DNA of 35,782 nt from Chitinophagaceae bacterium (GTDB taxonomy: Bacteria > Bacteroidota > Bacteroidia > Chitinophagales > Chitinophagaceae), in the NCBI GenBank assembly GCA_947458335.1, contig CANGYW010000006.1, positions 1 to 35,782 on the forward strand. Reading direction: 5' to 3'. This document shows positions 8,537-16,691 of the stretch, one piece after another (position 1 is the first letter of the stretch; every line of letters starts with the position of its first letter). Position numbers and translations under genes: made by a program. The notes beneath the pieces were generated by a model that searched no databases, was not told the origin of the DNA, and saw nothing but the letters and a program-made list of their open reading frames with translations.

Positions 8537-9292
8537 CTAGATATTTAATCCGCCGCAGGCACTAATCGTTTGACCCGTTACATAGGCCGATAGATCGGAG
8601 GCTAAAAACAAGGTTACATTGGCAATATCGGTAGCTGATGCAAAACGACCCAGGGGAATACCGGCCTTGTATTTTTCGGCTGCTTCGCCCGCCTGTAAAT
8701 ATTGTGTCATATCGGTTTCTACAAAACCCGGTGCAATAGCATTACAACGAATGTTACGGCTTCCCAACTCTTTGGCTACCGACTTGGTAAAACCAATAAT
8801 GCCGGCTTTGCTGGCAGCATAACTGCTTTGCCCCGCATTACCCATTTCGCCGATCACAGAACTCATATTAATAATAGAGCCCGAACGCGCTTTCATCATT
8901 GGGCGAATTACTTGCTTTGTCATATAAAAGACGCTGTTAAGGTTAACTCGCATCACTTCTTCCCACTGCTCATTGGTCATACGCATTAACAGATTATCCT
9001 TAGAGATACCCGCATTATTAACACAGATATCGATGGTGCCAAACTCCTTTAGCACCTCGGCCACCAGCGCCTCACAGGCCTGTGGATCTGACGCATTGCT
9101 CTGGTATGCCTTTGCCTTGACCCCGGCCTCTTGTAAAGCGGTTTCTAAAGAAGCCGCTTTCTCGGCACTGCTGTCGCTTATATAAGTAAACGCCACCTGT
9201 GCTCCCTGTGCAGCAAAGAGACGGGCAATTCCCTCTCCTATTCCCCGGGCACCACCGGTTACGATCGCCACTTTATTATCGAGTAGTTTCAT
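8537..9292 (-). CDS. fabG: 3-oxoacyl-[acyl-carrier-protein] reductase
   Basis: A 251-residue short-chain dehydrogenase. It contains the NADPH-binding TGGARGIG at residues 12-19, NNAG at 92-95, the catalytic serine in NMSSVIG (144/145) and the Y158-x3-K162 pair in YAASKAG. PGFVETDMT and the C-terminal YVTGQTISACGG are typical of FabG. It reduces beta-ketoacyl-ACP in fatty acid elongation in the cytoplasm. A different SDR specificity cannot be excluded, because FabG paralogues are common, but the match to FabG through its C-terminus is close. It follows the GH3 gene by 9 bases and is the last gene of the lptB group; its stop lies 3 bases from that of the convergent AlkA-like gene. Confidence 0.9.
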   Translation of the reverse strand: MKLLDNKVAIVTGGARGIGEGIARLFAAQGAQVAFTYISDSSAEKAASLETALQEAGVKAKAYQSNASDPQACEALVAEVLKEFGTIDICVNNAGISKDNLLMRMTNEQWEEVMRVNLNSVFYMTKQVIRPMMKARSGSIINMSSVIGEMGNAGQSSYAASKAGIIGFTKSVAKELGSRNIRCNAIAPGFVETDMTQYLQAGEAAEKYKAGIPLGRFASATDIANVTLFLASDLSAYVTGQTISACGGLNI

Positions 9293-9301
9293 AAAAAAAG
9301 T

Positions 9302-10828
9302 TTAGGATGAGGCAAATGTAGCTGTATTCAGTTGTAAAATATCTTCGATCATATTTCGATCGTTACTTAAACGAGGCACCTTGTGCTGACCACCTAATTT
9401 TCCTTTTTGTCGCAACCAATTCGAGAAGGTTCCCCGAGGTAACGACTGGACTTGCGGTAAACCCAATGCTATGTCCCTGTACCGCTTGGCCTCGTAGTCA
9501 CTATTGAGTCGCTGCAATGCTTTATCTAGAATCTCTGTAAACACAACAAGGTTTGCAGGGGCGTGCTCAAACTCAATTAACCATTGGTGCGCCCCTTGTA
9601 CACGTTCGTTAAAATAAACAGGGGCCGCCGTATAATCTATTACTATAGCACCAGTCTGCTGACAGGCCTCTGCCAGCGCTCTATCGGTATTATCTACAAT
9701 AACCTCCTCGCCAAAGGCATTGATAAAATGTTTTAATCGCCCCGATACTTTTACCCGAAAAGGTCTTAGGGTAGTAAACTCAATTGTATCGCCCAATAAA
9801 TAGCGCCAGAGACCTGCATTAGTACTAATAACAGGGGCATATTGACGGCCGATCTCAACATCGCTAAGCCCAATGGTGCGAGGAGCTGCCGAGCCATACT
9901 CCTCGACCGGCATAAACTCCATAAACACGCCGTGATCGGTAAAAAGCAGCATGCCCGGTTGCAACGGATCATCTTGCGCGGCAAAGAAACCTTCGCTCGC
10001 ATTATACATATCGAGATACTGAATATCGCGGCCGATCCATTTCGAAAATTGCTCGCGGTAAGGGGTAAACGAAACCCCGCCATGCATATATAACTCGAGC
10101 GAGGGCCATACCTCCGAAATAGTTTGGCAACCTGTTAGCTCTAAAATACGTTTAAACAATACCAGGGTCCAGGTAGGTACTCCAGAAATAGAAGTAACGT
10201 TTTCTTTGATCGTGCTGGCCGCCAATTTTTCAATCTTCGATTCCCACTCATCCATCAGAGCAATATCCAAATGTGGAGTGCGCAGCCAATGACCCCAGAA
10301 GGGAGAATTCTGCAGTAAAACGGCACTTAGATCACCATATTGTGCCTCCTCGTTAAGGGGGTTGATGGTATGACTGCCGCCAATAATGAGCCCCTTTCCG
10401 GTCAGTAACTCCGAATCGGGTTTTCGCAAATAGTACAACGACAGCACATCTTTCGAAGCCCGGTAATGTCCATCTTGCAAACTCTCTTCGCTAACCGGAA
10501 TAAACTTACTCTTATCGCTGGTCGTTCCACTGCTCTTTGCAAACCAATGGATAGGTGTATTCCACAACAACCCCTGCTCGCCCTGCATGATTCGCTCTAT
10601 ATAGGGTTTTAGATCATCGTATTCATGAATAGGAACAGCCTCTTTAAAGGACTTGACCGAGAACAAGCGAGCAAAATCGTATCGCCTACCCAACTCGGTA
10701 TATTGGGCTGATGTCACCAGATCTTGTAGCACTTCTCGCTGCGCATCGATAGGATTATTTCGCCAGGCATCAATCCGCCAGGAGCGTAAGCGAGCCAACG
10801 ATGATATCGCAGGAGAAAGTAGTTTCAT
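9302..10828 (-). CDS. GH3 auxin-responsive-promoter family protein (putative acyl-adenylating enzyme)
   Basis: A 508-residue protein starting at the ATG at 10828; a TTG four codons upstream (10840) is in frame but less likely. It shows the three adenylate-forming motifs of the GH3 branch of the firefly-luciferase superfamily: SSGTTSDKSK near residues 99-108, YNASEGFF near 275-282, and YLLGDTIEF near 343-351. Plant GH3 enzymes conjugate amino acids to hormone acids such as auxin and jasmonate; bacterial members have no established substrate. Together with the adjacent fabG it could act on a fatty or aromatic acid, but that is inference from neighbourhood only. It sits between the adenosine-deaminase-like gene (30-base gap) and fabG (9-base gap). 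Confidence 0.88.
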   Translation of the reverse strand: MKLLSPAISSLARLRSWRIDAWRNNPIDAQREVLQDLVTSAQYTELGRRYDFARLFSVKSFKEAVPIHEYDDLKPYIERIMQGEQGLLWNTPIHWFAKSSGTTSDKSKFIPVSEESLQDGHYRASKDVLSLYYLRKPDSELLTGKGLIIGGSHTINPLNEEAQYGDLSAVLLQNSPFWGHWLRTPHLDIALMDEWESKIEKLAASTIKENVTSISGVPTWTLVLFKRILELTGCQTISEVWPSLELYMHGGVSFTPYREQFSKWIGRDIQYLDMYNASEGFFAAQDDPLQPGMLLFTDHGVFMEFMPVEEYGSAAPRTIGLSDVEIGRQYAPVISTNAGLWRYLLGDTIEFTTLRPFRVKVSGRLKHFINAFGEEVIVDNTDRALAEACQQTGAIVIDYTAAPVYFNERVQGAHQWLIEFEHAPANLVVFTEILDKALQRLNSDYEAKRYRDIALGLPQVQSLPRGTFSNWLRQKGKLGGQHKVPRLSNDRNMIEDILQLNTATFASS

Positions 10829-10858
10829 GGCTACTGCCAAATTAAAAAAAAATGGTCA

Positions 10859-11845
10859 TCAATAGGCCATCATTACCTGTTGACGTAACGTTGCTCGTAT
10901 CTCATCTTCTATAAAGGCAGCTTCTAGGGCCTGCAGATTACAAGCCAAGAACTCCGTTTGACCCCAACCAAATGCCTCGCTCAAGTGATGATATTCGCTG
11001 CTTAGGGTTACGGGGGTAATCATACGCGCATCGGTCGAGACACTAACAGAAACCCCTTGCTGATATAAGGCACGTAACGAATGAGCCGTTAGAGAAGAAA
11101 AAATATTTGTCTGCAAATTACTGGTAGGACAAACCTCTAAATGAATCCGCTCCTGTACTAGGTAACGCACCAAAGACGGGTCTTCGATACTCCTAACCCC
11201 ATGGCCTATACGCCGAGGGCCTAACTCGCGGATCACCTCCCACATACTGGCTGGTCCGGCTGCCTCTCCGGCATGAACCGTAAACGGGATGCCACTTTCT
11301 TTTATTAAGGCAAAAGCCTTTTTATGTGCCAACACCCCAAAGCCTGCCTCATCTCCTGCCATATCAAAACCCACCACCCAGCCTTTTCCAAAAAATTGCC
11401 GGGTCAGTAATGCGGTTTCGAAGCTTTGCTCTTCTGTAAAATGCCGAAGGGTACACAGAATTAGTCGGGCAACCACGTTATAACGACTGGCCCCCTCTTG
11501 CAACGCAGATTGTACTGTATCGATCACTTGTGCAGGAGACAAACCTTGCTGTGTGTGCAACAAGGGAGCAAAACGAATCTCTGCATAAATCACCCGATCG
11601 GCCTCGAGCTGGGCCAGCAGGTCTAGGGTCACTAGCCGTAATTGTGCAGGCGTTTGCATCAACGAAAAACCCTTTACAGCACGAGTCAGGTAGTCGCGAA
11701 GGTCCTCACAGACAGGCGGGGCCACAAATTCTTGGCGATACTGGGCTTCGGTTATGGTATTATCGATGGCATGAACTACCGAATAGCTCAAGCTGCAATC
11801 GAGATGCAGATGCAATTCTATTTTTGGAAGCTGTGCGTAGTTCAT
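10859..11845 (-). CDS. add: Adenosine deaminase family protein
   Basis: A 328-residue TIM-barrel metal hydrolase of the adenosine/AMP deaminase family. Zinc ligands and catalytic residues can be placed: H12 and H14 in LHLHLD, H191 and E194 in HAGE, H215 in RIGHGV, and D272 in STDARM. The residue after D272 is A273, where the animal and E. coli enzymes have a second aspartate that contacts the purine; several bacterial family members also vary here. The substrate may therefore be adenosine, adenine or another 6-aminopurine derivative. It begins 6 bases after lptB ends, so the two should be co-transcribed. The gene symbol is by family, not proven activity. Confidence 0.82.
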   Translation of the reverse strand: MNYAQLPKIELHLHLDCSLSYSVVHAIDNTITEAQYRQEFVAPPVCEDLRDYLTRAVKGFSLMQTPAQLRLVTLDLLAQLEADRVIYAEIRFAPLLHTQQGLSPAQVIDTVQSALQEGASRYNVVARLILCTLRHFTEEQSFETALLTRQFFGKGWVVGFDMAGDEAGFGVLAHKKAFALIKESGIPFTVHAGEAAGPASMWEVIRELGPRRIGHGVRSIEDPSLVRYLVQERIHLEVCPTSNLQTNIFSSLTAHSLRALYQQGVSVSVSTDARMITPVTLSSEYHHLSEAFGWGQTEFLACNLQALEAAFIEDEIRATLRQQVMMAY

Positions 11846-11851
11846 GTACCA

Positions 11852-12631
11852 TCAAATGGAAAGACCCGATTGTTGCTGGGCCTCTTCGTGAAGCCAATCT
11901 TTGCGACGCAGCTCAAAGTTGCGACCCAGATATAATTTGCGCACCTGCTCGTCTTGCGCCAGCTCTTCGGCTGTACCGTGTTTAAAAATTTTTCCCTCAA
12001 TAAGCAGGTAAGCCCGGTCACAGATCGAAAGCGTTTCCGTTACATTATGATCGGTAATTAAGATGCCGATGTTCTTATACTTTAGCCGGGCTACAATGGC
12101 CTGAATATCCTCAACCGCAATAGGATCGATGCCCGCAAAAGGCTCGTCCAGTAAAATAAAAGTAGGGTCAACCGACAGGGCCCTGGCAATCTCCGTTCTT
12201 CTTCTTTCTCCTCCACTTAACACATCGCCATTGCTCTTACGCACATGCTGTAATCGAAACTCACTGAGCAGACGCTCCAGTTTTTCTTTTTGCTGCTGCT
12301 TACTAAGCCGGGTCATTTCTAGTACCGCGGCAATATTGTCTTCTACACTCAGCTTTCTAAACACCGAGGCTTCTTGTGGCAAATAACCGATTCCCATTTG
12401 GGCTCTCTTGTACATGGGTAAGGCCGTAATGTCTTGGTCATTTAAAAATACCTGCCCTTCATCAGGCTTGATTAATCCTACCACCTGGTAAAAAGAGGTA
12501 GTCTTGCCGGCTCCATTAGGCCCCAGCAGTCCTACGATCTCCCCTTGTTGTACCTCAAAAGATACCCGGTCTACAACGGTCCTACTGCCGTATCGTTTAA
12601 CCAGAGAGCGGGTACGAATGGTCAATTGCAT
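11852..12631 (-). CDS. lptB: LPS export ABC transporter ATP-binding protein LptB
   Basis: A 259-residue ABC ATPase that powers extraction of lipopolysaccharide from the inner membrane with LptFG. The frame is open further upstream, but the ATG at 12631 is the natural start: the family's N-terminal strand begins there and the promoter lies immediately before it. Walker A is GPNGAGKT (37-44), the Q-loop glutamine is Q86 in [12 protein letters not shown], the signature is LSGGE (138-142), and Walker B is [13 protein letters not shown] (158-170). The combination [13 protein letters not shown] and [13 protein letters not shown] is characteristic of LptB. The C-terminal tail has extra charged residues. 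It leads a four-gene group (add, GH3, fabG). Confidence 0.95.
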   Translation of the reverse strand: MQLTIRTRSLVKRYGSRTVVDRVSFEVQQGEIVGLLGPNGAGKTTSFYQVVGLIKPDEGQVFLNDQDITALPMYKRAQMGIGYLPQEASVFRKLSVEDNIAAVLEMTRLSKQQQKEKLERLLSEFRLQHVRKSNGDVLSGGERRRTEIARALSVDPTFILLDEPFAGIDPIAVEDIQAIVARLKYKNIGILITDHNVTETLSICDRAYLLIEGKIFKHGTAEELAQDEQVRKLYLGRNFELRRKDWLHEEAQQQSGLSI

Positions 12632-12635
12632 ACAA

Positions 12636-12668
12636 CAAATGTAAGTCATCGGGACCTCTCGTGCCAAC
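12636..12668 (-). promoter_or_regulatory. Promoter of the lptB gene group, with almost no leader
   Basis: On the minus strand, GTTG (12665-12668), 21 bases, then TACATTTG (12636-12643) match the Bacteroidota -33/-7 consensus. The -7 box ends four bases before the lptB ATG, so transcription should begin at or next to the start codon. Confidence 0.65.
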
Positions 12669-12701
12669 GGCCCTCTTCTTTTAACAAAAGGGGATTGATT
12701 C

Positions 12702-12739
12702 TTTGCTATAAACAACGGGTATGTTAAGTTTGCATACCC
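12702..12739 (+). promoter_or_regulatory. metF promoter with inverted repeat flanking the -7 box
   Basis: TTTG (12702-12705), 19 bases, TAAGTTTG (12725-12732): a near-perfect Bacteroidota promoter ending 14 bases before the metF ATG. The -7 box lies in the spacer of a perfect inverted repeat, GGGTATG at 12717-12723 and CATACCC at 12733-12739, which extends to ACGGGTATG/CATACCCCGT if one bulged C is allowed. Since transcription should start within or just after the right arm, the left arm would not be in the RNA, so this is more likely a DNA operator than a leader hairpin. Confidence 0.7.
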
Positions 12740-12746
12740 CGTACCT

Positions 12747-13697
12747 ATGAAAGTTATTGAACATATCAACCAGGCCAAAGACACGCTCATTTCTTTTGAG
12801 GTGTTGCCCCCCCTTAAGGGTAAAGGTATCGGCGCTTTGTACAAGCATCTTGATCCACTAATGGCCTTTAAACCGGCCTTTATTAATGTTACCTACCATC
12901 GCTCCGAACATGTGTTCAAAAAAAGAGCCGATGGGAGTTTCGAAAAAGTAGTGGTGCGCAAACGTCCCGGCACGGAAAGCATCTGTGCGGCGATCATGAA
13001 TAAATACAATGTAGATACGGTACCCCATTTGATCTGTGGCGGATTTAGCATCAACGAGACCGAAGATGCGCTTATCAACTTGCATTACTTGGGCATCGAT
13101 AATGTGTTGGTGTTACGTGGAGATGCTGCCAAAAACGAATCTGCCTTTGAACCCGAGCCCGGAGGCCACCGCTACGCAGTCGATCTGTTACAACAGGTTT
13201 CTGCGCTCAATAATGGCATCTACATTGAGGAAGAGCTTAAGGACACACAAAAGACGCGGTTTTGTATTGGAGTGGCAGGTTATCCCGAAAAACATTTCGA
13301 AGCGCCTAACATGGATACAGACTTACGTCATCTAAAACAAAAAGTAGAGGCCGGCGCCGACTATATTGTAACACAGATGTTCTTCGACAATGCCAAGTAC
13401 CACAGTTTTGTAAAGGCCTGTCGCGAAATTGGTATTACCGTACCCATCATTCCCGGACTAAAGCCCATTTACTCCAAAAAACAATTGACCGTACTTCCCA
13501 AAACATTTCACATCGATCTCCCCTCAGAGCTGGCCAATGCCGTGCAAAAATGTAAGACCGATGCCGATGTAGAATTAGTAGGAAAGGAATGGCTGCTAAT
13601 GCAATCACGCGAACTCAAGAAAGCCGGCGTACCTGTGCTGCACTACTATACATTGGGTCGTCCGCAGTTAGTGGCCGATGTGGTCAAGGATATTTAA
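12747..13697 (+). CDS. metF: Methylenetetrahydrofolate reductase
   Basis: A 316-residue flavoenzyme that reduces 5,10-methylene-THF to 5-methyl-THF, the methyl donor for methionine synthesis. The N-terminal [10 protein letters not shown] (residues 16-25) is the family's F-E-x-x-P-P motif with catalytic E18. VLRGDA near 129-134, the folate/FAD-binding GVAGYPEKH, and [13 protein letters not shown] are all conserved. The length fits the bacterial single-domain form (about 300). The gene stands alone on the plus strand, divergent from lptB, with its own strong promoter and a candidate operator. No methionine synthase or riboswitch is next to it. Confidence 0.95.
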   Translation: MKVIEHINQAKDTLISFEVLPPLKGKGIGALYKHLDPLMAFKPAFINVTYHRSEHVFKKRADGSFEKVVVRKRPGTESICAAIMNKYNVDTVPHLICGGFSINETEDALINLHYLGIDNVLVLRGDAAKNESAFEPEPGGHRYAVDLLQQVSALNNGIYIEEELKDTQKTRFCIGVAGYPEKHFEAPNMDTDLRHLKQKVEAGADYIVTQMFFDNAKYHSFVKACREIGITVPIIPGLKPIYSKKQLTVLPKTFHIDLPSELANAVQKCKTDADVELVGKEWLLMQSRELKKAGVPVLHYYTLGRPQLVADVVKDI

Positions 13698-13750
13698 TCA
13701 ACGAAAACGATCAAGGTACAACCTTACGTAAAAGAATGCGTAGCCTTTGC

Positions 13751-15184
13751 TTATTGTCCTTTTTTCTTCAGCTGAATTATTTCATCCATCTGCTCGTACG
13801 ACAGCTTTTTGGCAACGATGCGCTTGTCTTTATCTAAGAGGTAAAGCGTAGGAAAAGACTGTACATCGTAGAGCTGCGAATAGCCCGGTATACTTTTTTC
13901 TACCCGATTTTTTTCAGCCTCCTTGCTATAATATACATGACTCCAATGTCCGATCTTCTTATCGGCAATAAACCGAAGCCAATCAGCTCGGCTACCCTCG
14001 GTCTCTTTTGCCACTGCATAAATACCCACATTGTCTTTTTTCCAACGCTGTGTGTAGACCGAATCGATTTTAGGAAGCGTCTCTTTACAATGCCCGCAAG
14101 TAGGATCCCAGAATACGACCAGCGTAAAATCTTTTTTTAGACCGTAAAGTGGTACTGTACGCCCCGACGAATCGGGCAATTCAATATCCGATGCGGGCGT
14201 ACCCAAAATATTGGCCATTAAACTATAGGCCCTGTCGGTGATTGTCTTTTTGCCCTGTTCGCTCAACCACGAATAGGTCTTATTCGAAAAATACTTTTCG
14301 TACAAATGCACAAAGACGGCATCTTCCCACATATAACGCTGGGTGTAATAACGATTGATAAACCGAAGCAGCAAGAAACGTTGCATCTCGGCATTGACAG
14401 AAGCATAGCCGAGCATGTAATCCATTTCTTTATTGACCGAATCGGGATGGGGCGTTACCAACTGGTTAAAATAGGTATCGAGCTTATCTTCAAAAAAAGT
14501 AGTGTATGCCATGCGTCCGTCCCAAAAATTTACGCCGTCCCAAAAATGGTCCTTGTAATAGCGAAAAGCTTTTACTGAATCTTCGCGATTAGCAGGCTGC
14601 TGTAATTCGGCTGGCAAAACTGGTTGACGCATGGCCTGCAATAAGGCGGCTAAAAAACTACCTTTATTTTTCTCGATCAGCTCATCTCGCGAGTTACGCA
14701 GATCTTGATCGACCTTATTGAGCGAATCAATCAATCGAGTAGAATCAGATTTATTCGCGGCCGTTTTTAACAGCTCTCGAAGGCTGTTGATGCGCATACC
14801 TTTTTCTGCTGTCAATCGCTGGTATCCAGAAAAAAGATCGTTATCGGGCGAGTTAACATAGGTAATACCTCCTGGCAATGTAGCAGAGTCGGCAATAACT
14901 GAGAATTGCTGCTGCTTGTCTACCAGTATTTCAAAAAACCCAGACTTATTCGGAAAACCGATCAGGTAGATACCTCCTTGCAGTGGTTGTTTTCCTTTAA
15001 AAACCCCCTTGGATTGCTGATCTAGCTTAATGGAATCAATAATAGGATAGGTTTTACCAAAATAGTGCCCTAGGTAAATATATTGGTCTTTGTAGGGCTT
15101 AAAGGTGATGGAAATCTCGTACCCATTTTGGGCCTGTACAGCGAGGGTCGACAATAAGAGCAAAAAGCTAAAAAGACGCTTCAT
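13751..15184 (-). CDS. Exported TlpA-like thiol-disulfide oxidoreductase
   Basis: A 477-residue protein from the ATG at 15184 (an ATG two codons upstream is also in frame). The first 18 residues form a signal peptide ending in AVQAQ, so the protein should be periplasmic or outer-membrane-attached. Residues about 20-330 form a long N-terminal region; its first part resembles the DUF4369 beta-domain and the middle is helical. The C-terminal thioredoxin fold carries the redox motif CGHC at about residues 363-366 in WDPTCGHCK, followed by the cis-proline SFPTLYLLD. Such proteins are abundant in Bacteroidota and reduce or shuffle disulfides in the envelope; partners are not known. No operon partner: it converges on metF and is divergent from rlmD. 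Confidence 0.85.
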   Translation of the reverse strand: MKRLFSFLLLLSTLAVQAQNGYEISITFKPYKDQYIYLGHYFGKTYPIIDSIKLDQQSKGVFKGKQPLQGGIYLIGFPNKSGFFEILVDKQQQFSVIADSATLPGGITYVNSPDNDLFSGYQRLTAEKGMRINSLRELLKTAANKSDSTRLIDSLNKVDQDLRNSRDELIEKNKGSFLAALLQAMRQPVLPAELQQPANREDSVKAFRYYKDHFWDGVNFWDGRMAYTTFFEDKLDTYFNQLVTPHPDSVNKEMDYMLGYASVNAEMQRFLLLRFINRYYTQRYMWEDAVFVHLYEKYFSNKTYSWLSEQGKKTITDRAYSLMANILGTPASDIELPDSSGRTVPLYGLKKDFTLVVFWDPTCGHCKETLPKIDSVYTQRWKKDNVGIYAVAKETEGSRADWLRFIADKKIGHWSHVYYSKEAEKNRVEKSIPGYSQLYDVQSFPTLYLLDKDKRIVAKKLSYEQMDEIIQLKKKGQ

Positions 15185-15229
15185 ACACAATTAAAATATG
15201 CAGTAAAGTTATTAAAATCCCTAACAAGA

Positions 15230-15252
15230 CCGACAGCAACTATCTTTGTCGG
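15230..15252 (+). promoter_or_regulatory. rlmD promoter -7 box with inverted repeat, no leader
   Basis: TATCTTTG at 15241-15248 is an exact Bacteroidota -7 box and ends four bases before the GTG start of rlmD. It overlaps the right arm of the inverted repeat CCGACA (15230-15235) / TGTCGG (15247-15252), spacer 11. No clear -33 element. Confidence 0.5.
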
Positions 15253-16677
15253 GTGCGAAAAAAAAGACCCTCCCTTATCCTATCGAATCTACTGATCGAA
15301 GATTACGCCGCCGAAGGAAAATGCATTGCACGACAAGACGGAAAAGTAATTTTTATTGAAGGGGTGGTACCGGGCGATCGGGTCGATGCCAGGATCATTA
15401 AAAGCAAAAAAGACTGGGCCGAGGGCATGGTGGTAGCCTTTGTTGAAAAGGCCAAAGAACGGGTAGATCCTTTTTGTTCGCATTTTGGGATTTGTGGGGG
15501 ATGTCAGTGGCAAATGCTACCCTATCCCAAACAACTCCAGTTTAAGCAGCAACAAGTTGAACAGACCCTGCAACGCATCGGCAAAGTAACGCTTACTCCC
15601 ATTCAGCCTATTGCCGGCGCTTCTTCTACTACTCACTACAGAAATAAGATCGAATATACATTTGGAAATAAACGCTACCTATTACCCTCCGAACTGGGCA
15701 ACGAACAGATCAGCAGTCAGTCAAATGTAGCCGGTTTTCATGCCCGGGGATTCTTTGATAAGGTAGTGGATATAGATACTTGTTATCTGCAGGGATCTCC
15801 CACCAACGAAATACGCCTATTTATAAAATCGATGGCCCTGCAAAAAGGATGGACCTTCTATGACAGCCGGGCACACCAGGGCTATTTACGTAATGTGCAG
15901 TTACGACTCTGCCGCAGCGGCGAACTAATGGTCAATGTGATCGTTGGAGAAGACAGACCTCAGCAAACAAAGGAGCTGTTACAGGCCCTGCTCGATCGTT
16001 TTACAGGTATTACTACTCTTCTCTACACGATCAATACGAAATGGAACGACAGCATTCAAGATCTGCAACCCATTATTTTTTCGGGTAAAGGGTACGTAGA
16101 AGAGATCTTACGAGGAGAACAGGCAGATGAATCCTATCGCTTTAAAATCGGCCCCAAGTCTTTTTTTCAGACCAATACCGAACAAGCCGAAACCCTTTAC
16201 CGATTAACCGCGCATGCTGCTGCCCTTAGCGGACAAGAAACGCTCTACGATCTCTACTGCGGAACGGGCAGTATCGGCATCTTCTTAAGCCGAAAAGCCG
16301 GTCGCATTGTGGGGGTAGAACAAGTAGCCGCTGCAATAGACGATGCCAAAGAAAATGCAAGGCTCAACCAGATTTCGAATGCTTCTTTTTTTGCAGGAGA
16401 TGTGATTGATATTTGCACAGAATCTTTTTTTGCCGAGCAGGGACGCCCCGATGTAATCGTTACCGATCCTCCACGCGCTGGCATGCACGAAGCACTTATC
16501 GATACACTACTCACGATTGCTGCCCCCACGCTGGTCTACGTTAGTTGTAACCCGGCCACACAAGCCCGCGACCTTCAACGACTCGATAGCCTATACCAGG
16601 TAACCCTGGTGCAACCCGTCGATATGTTTCCGCACACACATCACATCGAAAACATTGTCCGGTTGACCCGTAGATAA
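15253..16677 (+). CDS. rlmD: 23S rRNA (uracil-5-)-methyltransferase RlmD/RumA family
   Basis: A 474-residue SAM-dependent methyltransferase of the TrmA/RlmD family that makes 5-methyluridine in 23S rRNA. An N-terminal TRAM domain (about 8-65) is followed by a 4Fe-4S site with C75, C81, C84 and C177. The Rossmann domain has YDLYCGTGSIGIF (332-344), TDPPRAG (404-410) and the nucleophilic C432 in VSCNPATQARD; FQTN at 305-308 is the usual substrate loop. Which uridine is modified (U1939, U747 or both) cannot be decided. The start is GTG at 15253, chosen because no ATG occurs before the TRAM domain. It lies 4 bases after a -7 promoter box. Confidence 0.92.
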   Translation: MRKKRPSLILSNLLIEDYAAEGKCIARQDGKVIFIEGVVPGDRVDARIIKSKKDWAEGMVVAFVEKAKERVDPFCSHFGICGGCQWQMLPYPKQLQFKQQQVEQTLQRIGKVTLTPIQPIAGASSTTHYRNKIEYTFGNKRYLLPSELGNEQISSQSNVAGFHARGFFDKVVDIDTCYLQGSPTNEIRLFIKSMALQKGWTFYDSRAHQGYLRNVQLRLCRSGELMVNVIVGEDRPQQTKELLQALLDRFTGITTLLYTINTKWNDSIQDLQPIIFSGKGYVEEILRGEQADESYRFKIGPKSFFQTNTEQAETLYRLTAHAAALSGQETLYDLYCGTGSIGIFLSRKAGRIVGVEQVAAAIDDAKENARLNQISNASFFAGDVIDICTESFFAEQGRPDVIVTDPPRAGMHEALIDTLLTIAAPTLVYVSCNPATQARDLQRLDSLYQVTLVQPVDMFPHTHHIENIVRLTRR

Positions 16678-16679
16678 CG

Positions 16680-16687
16680 TAATTTTG
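16680..16687 (+). promoter_or_regulatory. -7 promoter box for the rhomboid pair
   Basis: TAATTTTG fits TAnnTTTG and ends exactly four bases before the ATG at 16692. It overlaps the 3' end of the intergenic gap after rlmD (14 bases), so the rhomboid genes can be transcribed independently of rlmD. TTG elements lie upstream but none at an exact 19-base spacing. Confidence 0.5.
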
Positions 16688-16691
16688 TACA

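Noticed and set aside
11530-11985. Plus-strand open frame of 151 residues
   Set aside because: It lies antisense to the adenosine-deaminase-like gene and the end of lptB, both with clear motifs; its own translation has no recognisable domain.
12632-12844. N-terminal extension of the lptB frame by about 70 residues
   Set aside because: The extension does not resemble ABC ATPases, crosses the lptB and metF promoters, and the family's N-terminus begins at the ATG at 12631.
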